Positions 1 to 13,150 of a stretch of DNA of 64,000 nt are shown here, piece after piece (within the stretch, counting starts at the first letter, position 1; each line of letters begins with the position of its first letter). This DNA is from Casuarius casuarius (lineage: Eukaryota; Chordata; Aves; Casuariiformes; Casuariidae). The notes under the pieces were generated by a model that had not been told where the DNA came from, made no database searches, and saw nothing but the letters and a program-made list of their open reading frames with translations. The position numbers were made by a program, and so were the translations under genes. The DNA lies in NCBI GenBank assembly GCA_003342895.1, contig PTFA01000364.1:558001-622000 (forward strand). Direction: 5' to 3'.

Positions 1-3000
1 GGTTGTCCCCCAACAGTTGAAAGCTGTATAAATTCCACAGGTAAGAGATCCTATAACCTGAAATATCATGCCCAAAAGAGCGTATGTACTACGCAAGCCA
101 TCACCAAGTGGGAAACAATGGCAAGGTTCTCCTTTTGTCAAGGAAAAGGGCTCATGCAGTTCTCTGTAACACTTCTACCCCATGGTTCAGCAAGTTATTT
201 GCAAATCAGTCAGGGGACAGCTAACCAATCTTCCCTTGGAGGTAGGGCTTGCTCCACATATGGCTTGTCCTGTTCCGTGAATTGGCTCATAAGCAGTGAA
301 GATGAAATCAGGGACTATATTTACTCTCCCTGCTTGGTCATATCTTTCTATAGATCACAGGCTGGGCCCCTCCTCCTTGGCATGGATGCTAAAGACTAGT
401 AAGCAAAGGAGGGCATAAATCAAGAGTCTAGAGTTCTGTCAGGAGTACATTGAACTAACTGTCCACACTTGGAACAGGTGCAGTGGAGGCAAGCAGGGAC
501 ACTGTCCCATTTTGGGGGTGCAGAAAATCTATTCATTTCTTCTTGCAGAGCCTAGTCTAGACTTTTCACCCTGCACATAGATTATTTACTTTCTGTATCT
601 TACAGGTTAAGTTAACTAGGGACTTTCCACCAAAAGTCAATGCATGCTGGGTCAGACCCCAGTTAAGTCTCTTCTGTTTCTGCAGTTCATTGCTCCCACA
701 ATTCTTACTTCTTTTCCAGTCCATATCACTCCCTGCTCTGACATATTAACCCCAAAGCTGAAGTATTTCAGAGACAAGGGCTATGCAGAATGATTAGCAA
801 GTGAAGACAGTCTTAAGACACATCTGTTTCATTAGTAATTTTAAGAATCAGCTGACACGAAAACTAGCATGGACTTACAATGGCGAGGAGCATGTTACTA
901 ATCTATCCTTCGTAACCCTGATGAGCCACAGGGTAGATTTTCAAGTCAGATTTATTTGTTCAACATTTTAAGCAAGCATTGCTTCTGAAAGAAACAGTCC
1001 TACCCTCACCTCAACCATGGCTGCTCATTCCCATCTCCATCATCCCTTCCCTAAGTGCAAGCACAAGCAACTGTGCAGCAAGGCAGTGAAACAGATCCTG
1101 GATCCAAATTAAAGTTCCCCTTTTCTCCATTTTTGGCCATGTTAGTTTTAAGCTGGATCAGTTCCCTGGTCTGTTCCATGGCATGGTCTTAAAAATATTT
1201 GTACTAGCACAGAGCAGGAATGGATGTCTACATCAGAATGCTGCCTAGTCTTAGGGTGATCACACTCAGCATGGAAGTGTAGTTCTGTAATCAATTTTCT
1301 GCCAGAGCAAAGCAGGTTCAAGATATTGCTACCTTCTCCCTTCCTTGTTTCCCATGGTGTAACATGCCATTTCTCCCACTGTGTCAGCCCAACTATTTTT
1401 ATAGTTTTGTTTAAACCTGATCATAAGATGCAAGCTGAGGTGGGTAGAACTTCTTCAACTGACATTTGCTATGTGGTACCCTTGACCTATACTGGGTCAT
1501 TACTGCTGCCATCCACACTCAGATACCTTGGAAAGGGAACATATCCCATGGCTTTGAGGGCCATGGTGAGCTGAGCTCACTTGGAGTCTCTACTGTGGGA
1601 GAACTTAACTCTGGAACTGGGGACTCATGAGCTGGAGCCACCACAGCCTAAGCTGAGCTAACGCAACCAAAAAGACAATTTTTCCCCCAAGTTTGCACTT
1701 TGGGGCAACTCAGTGCAAGATGAGAAAAGCACTAGATGTGGTAGAAGAGAGAGGGCAAGAAAGGGGCTTTTGCAGGAAAAGAAAGGCTTAAACCATGACA
1801 GTCAACAATTCATTCAGCTTGGACTACTGAGGAACCACAGACTCAGCAGGAACTATGGGAAGACATCAGAAGATTATAAACGTTCCAGTGATTTAGCTTC
1901 TCATCTGCCTGCAAAATAGCCAAGTTATCAGCCTAGACAGAAGTGGAATTTGGCTTCAAGTTTATAGCTATATCCGTGGAAGCTAGCCCAGTCCAAAGCC
2001 ATCACAAAATCTAGATCAGCAGTTGTGCTTGCGGAGATGAGAAAAGCTAGGGAAAGAACCTGACTAAACTCTGCACTGAAGACATTCCTTATATACATAT
2101 AATTATGAGTATGCACCCACTTAAACCATCCAGTGTAGACAAGACCTTGTAAACAAGACTCCACCCAAGCCACCGTAGCAATCTATAGCAATCTATTCCC
2201 TAGCTGAGGGAACAATGACCTGATAGGTTGGACAGAAACCTGCAAAATGACATGTGAAATGCTGCATATGAAGCTTCGGGGCATGGTGCTCCCACGGTGG
2301 GGCCTGCAGAGACAAACAGATTCAGTAAATTGTAAAGGAAGAAAAAAATCTGAGTATTCACGGCAGCAGAGGGCTATTTTCCACAAGATTATTGCAAGTG
2401 CAATGAGAAACAGTTTTAACCTTGGATTTTTACCCAAAGATTGTGCACTCTCAGCCTCTGCTTTGCTTTTGAGTCACAGAAGTACCAGGTACCTCCTTCC
2501 AAACTAGACAATCCAGCCCAGACCTACTTTTTGTGGACAACAGCAAGAGAGAATTTTTAACAGCTGTGGGATGGGTCAAAAATCACCTCTATCACCTAGA
2601 AGCTGGCTTCTGCTACAGCTGCAGGCCAGTACTTCTCTGCTTTCAGGACTGAGTAGCATGCTAGCTGAGAACAACTCACAGGTGACAGACATTCATGCTA
2701 GTGCTGTAAGAAGGCAAGCTAGAGTGAAAGAGAGCAGCCAGAGGGCTCTGGTTTCTGCTCAGACTTGTCCCTTTAAGTGTAGGTAGCTAAAGAACTGTAT
2801 ATGCTTGTACAACACCAGCAGGGCCATTCAGGGGTTCAGGAGCTCAATCTGTGACCTTCAGCACCAGAGACACAGGCCTTTACCAGTTAGAGTAACAAGA
2901 AGGTTAGAGAGGGCAGTAGCAGATACCTTAAAAGATGAATTTATTCACATCCATGGAGCCATTATATTATACTTATCCAAAACTTAGCTCAGCAGCATGC

Positions 3001-3299
3001 CCAGCTCTGGGATCTAACTTCTCGGTTCTCCCCTGAAACAGATACCCTTTAACTTACAATGGTTTTGATTTGGGGAGTGTGTGTGTGTTTCTGTTTGTGT
3101 GTGGGGGGGGAGGTTAAAATCTTATGCTAGTTAAAATCTCCACTGACTTTCCTAAATGTAACTTGAAGTGACCAGCTGCTTCCATTTGTGATAGCCCAAG
3201 TGGAAGGAAATAGTACAGAACATCATTTGATACAAGGCAAGTGGCTTGCACAGGGCAAGTTGTCTGAGGTGCTGCAATAGGCCTTTTCTTTCTCCTTAC
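1..3299 (-). other. TEAD4: TEAD4 intron, downstream of the first coding exon
   Basis: No exon was found here. The next TEAD4 exon should continue the TEA domain (the part that follows the residues KMYG), and no reverse-strand reading frame in this stretch resembles it, so it lies beyond the left edge. Short open frames are scattered and unrelated to known proteins. The only low-complexity sequence noticed is a TG-rich and G-rich stretch near 3078-3113. Confidence 0.7.
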
Positions 3300-3525
3300 C
3301 ATACATCTTGCCTTCGTCTGACAAGATAATCTTCCGCCGTCCACATGGTGGGTAGATGGCTAGCGCTTCCTGGAAGCTCTGCTCAATGTCCGGACTCCAT
3401 ACACCCTCAGCGTCATTGTCAATTGGTTTGTCCAAGGCCTCACTGCCCCCTGAGTCGTTGCTCCCCTCAGGGGAGGTGGGAGAACTCCACTCGTTGGAGG
3501 TAATGGTGCCAGCTAGAAACTCCAA
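3300..3525 (-). CDS. TEAD4: TEAD4 first coding exon (partial gene): N-terminus and first part of the TEA DNA-binding domain
   Basis: TEAD4 is a nuclear TEA-domain transcription factor that binds MCAT/GGAATG-type sites and recruits YAP or TAZ. This exon encodes 75 codons plus one base. The N-terminal stretch contains [17 protein letters not shown], and the TEA domain starts near residue 36 with [20 protein letters not shown] and continues to [19 protein letters not shown]. The residues agree closely with vertebrate TEAD4 as recalled. The acceptor AG lies just above 3554 and the donor is a GTAAGG directly below 3300, leaving phase 1. No ATG is in frame in the exon. The conserved protein start falls on TTG at 3525-3523. 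TEAD1, TEAD3 and TEAD4 are closely similar in the TEA domain; the choice of TEAD4 rests on the N-terminal residues and on the TULP3-RHNO1-FOXM1 neighbourhood. The remaining exons are outside the window. Confidence 0.93.
3523..3525 (-). other. TEAD4: Non-AUG (TTG) translation start of TEAD4
   Basis: The codon is preceded by GGCACC and followed by G, an optimal Kozak context for a non-AUG start. The protein frame is open upstream to the acceptor at 3554 but contains no ATG. Vertebrate TEAD4 is known to start at a UUG leucine codon, which is decoded with initiator methionine. The start is inferred by alignment of the N-terminal residues [13 protein letters not shown] to the family. Confidence 0.8.
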
Positions 3526-3554
3526 GGTGCCACGTGGAGAAGCAGACTCAGAAC
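3526..3554 (-). other. TEAD4: TEAD4 5' leader segment in the first coding exon
   Basis: These 29 bases lie between the splice acceptor (TTTGTCATTGCAG on the minus strand) and the TTG start. They are open in the TEAD4 frame, so a longer N-terminus is possible only if an upstream exon supplies an in-frame ATG. Confidence 0.7.
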
Positions 3555-6500
3555 CTGCAATGACAAACACATCCCATCTTTCAGTTAGAAATCCTCTTCC
3601 CTAGGAAAACGGAGGAGATACTAAAGAAAAAACTAACAAATACTCAATGAGGACCCATGTGTGCATGAATTGGCCTTCCCAAGAGTGGAGCACTTCAGTT
3701 AACAGCAGAGTTCTACCATATGCAGAGTTCTTTCTCAACAGGCTCTATCCCTCTGCTCTATCTTAAGATTCAAACACACAACTGAATAACCAAAACAGAA
3801 GGGGTCGACCAGCTTGGCATAGCAACTAACTGTATGTGCTCCTAACTCATAACTCATGTGAGTTTTAAGTTCTTCCACCAAGGCTTAAGCAAACACATTT
3901 TACTTCAATTTTACCTTTAATGGTAACTCAATCATGTGCTTGATTTCATTACTGTTGAGATAAAAGCCTTTTCTTCTGCAGACCCTTCTGCTAGAAGAGC
4001 CTGCTCCTGTATCTCTTTGGCTCATTAGCTCCATATCACTTTCCAATTCCCTTCAAAAACCTTTGTCTCTTCATTTCCTTTCCTCTCTGCTGTCGTTATC
4101 TTTGCAATGTCATTTAACTTTCTGAAGCATGCATACAGGGATTCAGTCTGGGTGAATGACACCACACAAAATAAAGCTGTGATGAATTATCTAGTCATCA
4201 CTGAGCATTGGGACTGGAATTGTCTTAGATACTGTTTCATTAGACTGGAGTTAGTGGTTGGTATCATTTTTAACACTGACATTTCTGCTTCTTAATGATC
4301 AGCCGCACTTCTAAAAAGCAGCTCCTGGAGCCAGGCAGTTTAATGGAACGTCTCCCAAATCTCAGCATTATACGCTGGCATGGGCAGAAGGCACAACGAG
4401 TGAAAGGATAAAGGCCCTGGGTTGCAGGTCAGGATGGGTGCTGAGCTTGTTTCTACCACTGATCTTCAGAATGACCTTGGGCAAATCCCTTACAGTTCTC
4501 TGCGGCTCTCTGCCCCTTTATCCTTTACAGGTCTTGGGCTATTAGATTGCCAGCGGACAGGAGTAGAAACTGGTTTCTCCTTGAACCTAAGTAGGCAGCT
4601 ACTAGCTCTTGAAAACTACAATATGTTATAGTCTACTTATAAACCCCTGCAATAAGACAGAAGTCATCAACTGGAGCTGCTAAAACTGTGGTTCAGAAAA
4701 CACTTCTGGACCATATGGATGCTTCCAGCCAATCACACAGGCAAATGTCTTCTCTAGACCTCCACCATTCCCCTGCTTCAATTCCAAAACTGTTTACCTG
4801 ACTGAAGAAATACATCCAAGGCAAAACTTTTCGCCTCTGCATCCACACTCTAGAAGTTGCTGCCTGATCACTTCACGTTTATGAGGCTTCAGTTCTGTGC
4901 CAACCATCTTCAGTGACAGAGGAAGCTCTAGGTCCTTTCTGGTCCAAGCTCCAAAATAAGTAGAGGAAGAAATATACGCTGTATGCAGTACACTGTCAAC
5001 TTCCAGGACTCTTTTCTCCAAACGCAAAAGAAAAGCTGCACTGACTTCAGCTGAAGTTGTTTCAGTATTCAGAAGAATCCACAGAGTAAAAGACAGAATA
5101 TCTGAGCCTTATCTCACACTGGTCTAAATCAAGGGAGATGGGGAACTTCGAAGCAATGAAAGAAGAAATGGGATTAATCTTGAAGTGACTAGATACCGTT
5201 CTTTTTTTTAATGCTTCTTCTCACTTTCCATCCTAGACCAGCAATGTTAGTCCTAGCCCAAGCTACACCTAGGTCAGTAGGCAACAACATGTGCTATCAT
5301 GGCCAATCCTAACTTTTCTATACCTCGGAGCCTGATTCTCCTCTGCTTCCTTGTCACTAAAGCTATTCCTGACTGATGGTGAGGGAAGTGGAATTGGGTG
5401 GATTGTAAAATTAAGCAGACTGTTTGGCCATTTCTGTCTGAAATATCAAAAAATCACTAGTACACTAATACTAATTGGCCTTCTTTCGGACAGTTTAAGA
5501 AGAAAGGCCACAGACTGAAACCATGAAAATCTCTCATTCAGTAAGGTGCTATGGGCTTTAAGGGACTGCTTCATGTTAAGAACTTAAAGGGCCTGTGCAG
5601 TTTTCTTAAATAATTTTGCTCAAATAGTATGCTCCATGTGCAATACCACTCAGTTCAGAGATAAGAAACACTAGTATGGCTAAATTTGGACAGATGCTAC
5701 CTGGGTCTGTAGCTCTCTTTGACTGAACACTTCAGGCCTTCAGTGTCCTAGACAGTTGAACAGAACTTTGAACTGGCCAAAGCAGCCATTTATTAAACCA
5801 AGCAAAGCCCACTATAGAAAAGCTGGGCACCAAACTCTACAGTAAAAGGGTTTAGTAGTATGGCAAGACAAAAAACTGTCAGTGGAATCACTTTCCATCA
5901 GAAAAGGAGTCTGGTCAGAATTAGAACATTTATGTTGAATATACTGTCAATAGCAAAGGTTTAAATAATATTCATTAATGTCTAACTACTTTGTTTTTTA
6001 GCATCTAGCTTTCAATTTGCTTCTATCTTCCCATTCAATAATAACTATATACATACAGTAACTTTAATGGTGTTTTGTTTTATTGAGTGTTCTAGTATCA
6101 TAAGGTATTTTAGTACTTGTAAACTTTTTTTTTTTTTAATTTCTGCTTTGTGGCAGAGTCTGTAACCACAAAGTCTTCTTCTGATGTGGGAGGAATCTGA
6201 TTCTGAAAGAGAGTTTCTCACTAAACAGACATTCCTCTTCCCGGGCAGGCTGGCCCAAATCTGAATGCCCTGGCTAGCCACAGTTCTTTTGGACAACAAC
6301 CTCTGACTCTGCTGATCCTCTCTCATAACGGCAAACTTTGCTAGAGCTTCCAGGCTAGATTTCCTCTTTAGATTCCTTCAGTTTTAACCTTCCACTCCTT
6401 TTCTTAGCTCTTGCATTTCTGGTCTTGTACCTTACAATGATTCTTATTCTGATCCCATTTATTATTTTGCTGAGAGATGATTAACTATCTTTCTTTGTGG

Positions 6501-9500
6501 ACTCCAGTCATGCCCTCTCTACAAGGATCAAAGACACTTGCCCCTCACAACACCTCCACCTCATCACCATAACATCTCTACTTCCTTGTTACATTTCCCT
6601 CTGTTCAAACATTCTTGGTCCTTGTACTTCTTTCTGCCATGGCCCATCTCTAATTCGAAACACGCGCAGAGGCAGCCTTTTGGGTCAGAGGAAAGGAAAA
6701 CCACGGAGAACAGCACAAAAATCTTTCAGCTCCAGCAGCTTCGGTTTAATTGTTCTAGTACTGATAATTTCAATGCTAGCTCTCTTTCCTCTCACACATG
6801 GCATCTCATTGAGATTCAGAGATCCTGGAGGGCTAGACAGCTGCCAAGAGCCCTTCAGCAGAGGACTCATTGACAGGGAGTGCATCTTTAATAGTCTCTA
6901 CAGTCTGACACATCTGCTTTCTAATATCAGTCCCACACATTGCTGTTGGTAACAGCTCCCTCCTAAGTGTTTGTGGCAGCTGCTCGACACAAAATCATAC
7001 TTACCTGAGGATCTGAAAAATTGTAGCCAGCTGTCTCCAATTGTTCAGTTTTCTTAGAACTACTCTGTCCAAAAGACTCCCCCCCACCGTGTCCACCCCC
7101 TTTCCCTCCTGGAATCAGTATCAAGCATGATACACTAAGCAAAGTGTACTACACCCTATTTACTCCTCTCGGGCAGGAATGCTTGCCAGTACGGCCTTGG
7201 GGAGTCTGACAACATGGTTCTATTCTTGGTTCTGAGCAGGCTTCACTCTGAGCAAGTCACTTTACTGTGGACCTCCCTTCCTCACCTCATCCTTTGCCTC
7301 ATTTAATGGAATTGCAAGCTCTTGGGGCAGGGACTGCTTCTCATTACAGGTATTTCTTGGTGTTATTGTAATGCAAATAAAAATGCATGACTCCGACACT
7401 TGCTGCCTTGGTAACATGAGCCAAATACTGCTACTGCAATGATCTGAACCACAGCATTTTCATGTCTGATCACCAACAAATGCAGTCAAGTAGATAACTT
7501 CAAAAAAGAATGAATCCAGCCAGAAGAAATGTCCTACTGCACAAACTATAGCTTCAGAGATGTAGTTTACAGCAATAAGACGACCTGGAAACAGCAAGAA
7601 CCAGTTACTTCCATGCAGAATATACTAACAAGTGTGCTTACACAATGTAGTGTAGTAATACAAGGAGATTTGGTTTTAGAAAACTAACAGTTTGGAACAT
7701 GAGGAAAGCTACTGAGTAAGGTACAGTGGCACACAGTACTGAAACTTACCAGTGGAAGAAGGCAGGGAAATTCTACGAGACACTACAATAGTGGCTCAAT
7801 TCCTCTGAAAGAGAAGAATGAGCGCAATCAGTAGATGAGTAGCTCCAAGGGGGAACAACTCAAAGACTGCAAGAGAAAAAAAAAAAAAGCACTGGAAATG
7901 GCAAAGGTGGGGAAGCACCTATGCATCAGTAATTACCTGGCAACCAGTCACTCAGGCTCCCCAGAAGCTATACTCTAGTCATTAAATCAGTCTAAAGCCA
8001 GAGCCACTCTGGTTCCGTCAGAAGCTCCAGTGATGTCGGAGACAAGCAGGAACAGTTCGCTGATACTTTTCAGAGGGCTCCACTCCTTCCGTAACAACTT
8101 ATCCAAGTGTTGAGACTGGTTACAATCTCAGTTTTTGCCCTGGGCCTCCTGCAATCCCTGTGCAATGCTGACTATTCCCTGTGAATATCCCTGTCCATCC
8201 AGGATACCAGAGAATTGCTGCTGAATCCTATGAGTAAAACCAGTTAGAGTAGGTGTTACATTGCGTAGGTGAAGCAAAAACTCTTTAACAGGCAGCAGCA
8301 CAAGGCCAGGCAAGGAAGAAAGGAGAACTGAGATTTCCCTATGTGCATCAGGCAAGGTGATGCAATCATTACACTACATCTATAGATTGTGCTCTGAGAT
8401 TTTTGTCTCTTTCTAAGCACTAAATAAGACTAGTTTACAAAGGAAGGAGCACTACTAGTCTCAGATCACATCTGACATGTGCTTGGGCTCCAGCAGAACG
8501 CTGATCATGCTGCCTAGCACAAGATCAGGCTCGGTTTGCTTGGTACACTGAAACTGCCTGCAGCAGCTGCTGTTCAAAAGGCACCTGACTTCCTGAGCAA
8601 AGCAAAACACCACTCTTAAATTATTGCAGTAGTTGAGCTCTGGCTGAAACAGAGAGAGGATGTAGTGTCCAGCACAGTGATATAAATCAAAACAAGGAGA
8701 GACGAGAACTTCTATCAGTACAGCCCTGGATAATGCAGTCAAACAGGATGTGATGAGATAAGACTGTGTGTGGCCTTGCACACCATCCACTCAGTTACAT
8801 TTGCGATAAATGAAACAGAACACAAAGTCTTGCTGCCCTAAGAAGAAGAAAAAAAAAAAAAGGAAAAAAAAGGCACATGCCCACTGAGAGGCTGGTTCTG
8901 TTCACACTAGTCCAGGGTGGCCCATTTCGGGATTAATTGTAAGCCACAAACAGCTCACATATAGCTCTCCTGTATGGGCTATATTACAAGGTCATCAGCC
9001 AGGGACTGTGCTGACAAAATGATTACCGGGCAATCTGCATCTCAACTGGGAGAGAAAATGAGCCAGCAAGGGCAGCTGAGACTGACACTGCCAGGTTGCC
9101 CTGGGATCCAACAACACACTGGGCTGGCCCCGCCCTCAAAGGAACAGTGCAATTCCCGGGGAGTCACTGTCATCTCCCACGTGGGAGTTGTTCCCAGAGT
9201 TCCCATTCTCCCTGACATCCCAAGACATGTGGCATGTGTCCACAGCTTTCCCAACAGATGAAGGTTGTGGTAGGGTGGAGAAGGTTAGCCAGACTTGTGC
9301 TAGTAGCAGTTACATTCCCAACAAGCATGGAGCTGGTTAGGAAGGAATTACCCAGGAAGAAATACAATAATCATGTTCCTTTTCTATCACAGAATCATCA
9401 GTAGTGTTAACTAACACACTTAAAGCATGACTGACTCTTCAAGTACAGGCAAGCGTAGAGACAGATTAAAATGACTTGGGTCTTACCGAATCAAATTTAA

Positions 9501-12061
9501 GGCAGAAATAAATCATGCTTAGCATTTTGCCAGAGTATTCTTTACCTTAGTGTTAAAGGATAGGGAACTTAACAGGAACCTAAAAAAGTCTTGCTCCTAA
9601 ATCCACTGAAAGTCAGTTCTCCAAAAATCTCACTGTCAGACTCAAAGAGCCCCCACTTGACCCCCACTTGCCACAAAGAGGCAAAAATCAGACTGAGGGT
9701 AAAATCCAGTCAAGAATTTCAAGACAAGAAAAGATGACCTTTAAAAACAATTTGTAATTGCAGGTGCTTTAACTTCAAAGGGGCTCAATTTTCTTAGGAT
9801 TAAAGTTTAATACTTTCTGGAAATCACACATCTTTTGAGTCTATCAAGTATTCCAAAATTGAGGGACTTATAATTTGGATATTACAAAATGTGAGGGCAT
9901 TAAGTGCTCGTTTCCCATTCCAGCCTTCTGTTCATGATGCCTCTCATCCTCTTGTCCAAGACTCAAGGGTAGATCTCCTAAAAAACTCATGACTGTGACA
10001 TAGTTAGGTTCCCATGACACCAGTGGCAGAATTTCATATGAATCCAGACAGGAGACAGATGTTGATCCCCTCTCAAATCTCATCCAAAGCAGTGAAAATA
10101 TTCAGCTCCAAAACAATAACCAGCCTTCAACAAAAGCAATAGCTGAACCTGGGCTAACAGTCTTTCCATAGAATAGATACAAGCACTGACCATGGCTCAC
10201 GAGTGCAGCCAGATTTCCACATTTGTAGTGCTTTCAGGTAGTCTGTGCTGTGGAACAATCTGTGCATCTCCCTGTTCAGACAGGGCTAAGAAGGCCCATT
10301 ACTAAAGTCTCAAGACAGAAGCAAACCACACACACACTGGCAGACTGCATATATAAAATGCGACTTCAATTCAGTCAACCAACTAAGCATATGTCCTGAC
10401 TGTAGTAGGAGTTAAGCAGGAGCTAAAAGGCATTCGGTAATTTTGATAAAACAATGCCTAAAAGTAAGGAACAACCATGAAACATATACGCTCCATAAAT
10501 GAGCCCTACTCACTACTGCCTACCAAACAGTATGTTCTCCGGGGACTCAGAACCCACCTCAGCTCAGAATTGGAGTACACACACTCCATCTGGAACATGC
10601 AGCAAGCGAACATTCGCTGTTTACAGCTCAAAAAGCTCAAAAGATCTTTTCCTAAGGGCTGACACTCAGGAAAGGCCAGCAGATTTGTTCTTCCATAACA
10701 GAGTCTGAATCTTTCTAGCAGACAAGCAGATGCCAGCCATTTTAGCCAGTTCTCCCACCAGTTGACAGTGGAGCTGTCCTCAACTCAGACTACTGTAATT
10801 TTGAGGTCAGAACCCTTCCCTTTGAATTGCGGCAGTAAACACACTCTTATTTCCAAACTGCTATATACAGATTTCACAGAAAGCAAGCAAAAACCATAAG
10901 CACCTGTAACTACGACCCCAACCCTCAAACTGGAAGCACTAAGAAGAGAAAGAGGAAAAAGAAAAAGCAAAAATTGAAAAACACAAGTTAAACTTACCCC
11001 TAGACATTACAGGAAAGCACAAACCTTCTAATTTATCTCTTTGCCCTTCCAGCCCCTTCTCCCCAGGAAGGTCAGCAGGTTATATACCTTCTGCTGGATT
11101 AATCTACAGGGGAACAAGGGCAGCCAGCCAAGCAAAACTAGATTCTTAAAGGGACACAGCCAACACAGACTTGACTACATTTTTTAGAACATGTTCTTAC
11201 AAATAAAAGCTGTGACCAAAACCAAACACTGGAAAAAGATGTTTCTTCTTTAATTTTCAGTTAGCTTACTAGATGGATACAATACAGTCATTTTTATTTT
11301 TTGTCCTGCACAGTTATTTTCTTCTATTTGTGTAGATGTTTCACACATGAATGGGGGAGGGGAAAGAACTTTTTTTTAAAATTAGATAAAGTAAAAAGTG
11401 GTATGTAAGGAGCAAGTCCTCTTATGCAAACTTATTTTACACCTCTCCCCGCCCCAAGCTGACAAGATTTTCAAACCAAGAGAACCTCTCTAAATCCTGC
11501 TACTCCGATATCAATGAGTTTTATTTCAAGGACCTGTTCAAGAGAGGTACGGTCAGGTAAGATGGACTTACATCAGTAAATCATACTTTCTTTTGCACTT
11601 TCCTATCTCAGTTAACACCTGCTCAATGCTCTCCTGACTTTTCCTTCAGTTAAAGCACAGCAGTTCTGGTTACAATAGATTAGACTTTGTCTGGACATCT
11701 GTCATTAATGGTTACCGTACTGTTTGAAAGGAGGCACTCTGAGGACTATGGTAATTTATTTTCTCTTTGGCAATAGCAAAGTAGAAGTTTCAAAGGCCTG
11801 TATCCAGGCTCTGAAAGCCACCCACACTCATGTCTCAGAAACAGAGCAAAGTAAAACACCTAGCTATTGGCAATAATATTCTAAGATATGAACAAGGTAA
11901 CTATAAAACTACAACGGAACAGAAAAACAGAGCCAATGACTCAGCCAGTGGCACCAGGAACTGGAAAACCTGCCCCTCCCTATCAGGAAAATGTCTAATT
12001 CATATGGTGTTAAAAACAAAGAGGACTGACTGCATCATCTCCAGAAAAAGGAGGACCCAAG

Positions 12062-12139
12062 GGACAGGAACAAAACAAAACAAAAAGCAAAAAAAAAACC
12101 AAACAAAAAAACCCCCAAAAAACAACCCCCCCCCCCCCA
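12062..12139. repeat. A-rich low-complexity sequence followed by a poly-C tract
   Basis: Runs of CAAAA-like sequence are followed by two C runs, of 5 and then about 13. On the minus (TEAD4 transcript) strand this reads as long G runs followed by T-rich sequence, so local G-rich secondary structure and sequencing errors are both plausible. Confidence 0.8.
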
Positions 12140-12589
12140 CCAATCCTCTCACTGTGTAGTCTCTGATCTTGGAATGAACTCCATGCAGGCATATCACTGA
12201 TTTTTTTGTAAGGCTCTTTCCCAGATCATGGCTGTAGAAAGTAACGTGTTAGGTATTTATTTAACATGGTGATGAGCATAATGCAGAAACTGGGGGAGAG
12301 AGAGGGGAGTGTATCATGAACAATAAGTACCATGAGTTTATAAATGCTAATGTAAATCTTGATAAACTTGATTGCTTTTCAAAGGAGGATAGAATTACAA
12401 TGAAGTTAGAAAATAAAAAGAATACAGTGGATGATGTAACAGGTTTACATTTAGAATTAAATTTACTATTCTCTAAGGAAATCATAGCTGAAAATTAATT
12501 TAAATTGCTTGGATAGCATTGCTTATATGATCTGTAAATTAACTAATGGCTTCAAAACTAAGAATAATGATACATACTCATGTAACCAA

Positions 12590-13150
12590 CAGTCACAGGG
12601 ATGTCTATAGGTTTGTTGCAGGGATCTGCGCTAGTCCAGTTTTATTAATTAATGATCTAAAAGACTGGAAACAGGCATGTTAATGAAATTTGCAGATGAT
12701 ATAGAATGAAGTTTACAAACACCAATGTGCAGAGACAATTCAAAGGGATTCACACAACTCAAAAAACAAACAAGACAAGGAAGGAAAAATATCCCAAAAT
12801 AAGACTCTCTGGAAAAAGTAAGGCCAAGAAATTGAAGAAACACCAGCAGAAAACCAGAGATAAATCAAGTGAAGAAAAAGCCCTGTCAGAAGCAGGAGCT
12901 CAAAACATGCCAGAGTGAGAATGCTAAACAAATGAGAGAGCAGTTTGCAAAGCAAGTACTTCTACAAAATGACAGATGTAACTCAGCTATCACTTCACAC
13001 AACAAAGAGATATGAATCACGTCCAACATGTGGAATATCACATCTCATTCTGCAAAAGGACAATAGACAAATTGAAGAGAGCTCAGAGAAGAGCATCACA
13101 ACAATCATTAGGCCTGGAATGACAGACATTGAAAAATATTAAAAACTTTG
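12590..13150 (+). mobile_element. Decayed CR1-like LINE fragment
   Basis: On the plus strand broken reading frames resemble the reverse transcriptase of CR1 elements. Near 12,615-12,700 there are words like LLQGSALV, LLINDLKDW and KFADDIE (the last matching the catalytic FADD motif region). Near 13,070-13,110 LKRAQRRASQ resembles the conserved CR1 stretch after the polymerase core. Frameshifts and stops interrupt it and the intervening sequence is poorly recognisable, so the copy is old. It lies antisense to TEAD4. Edges are approximate, and related sequence may extend from about 12.3 to 13.3 kb. Confidence 0.55.

Noticed and set aside
6497..6952. 151-codon plus-strand frame in the TEAD4 5' intron
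   Set aside because: Overlaps other frames on both strands and has no recognisable motif or splice context; considered chance.
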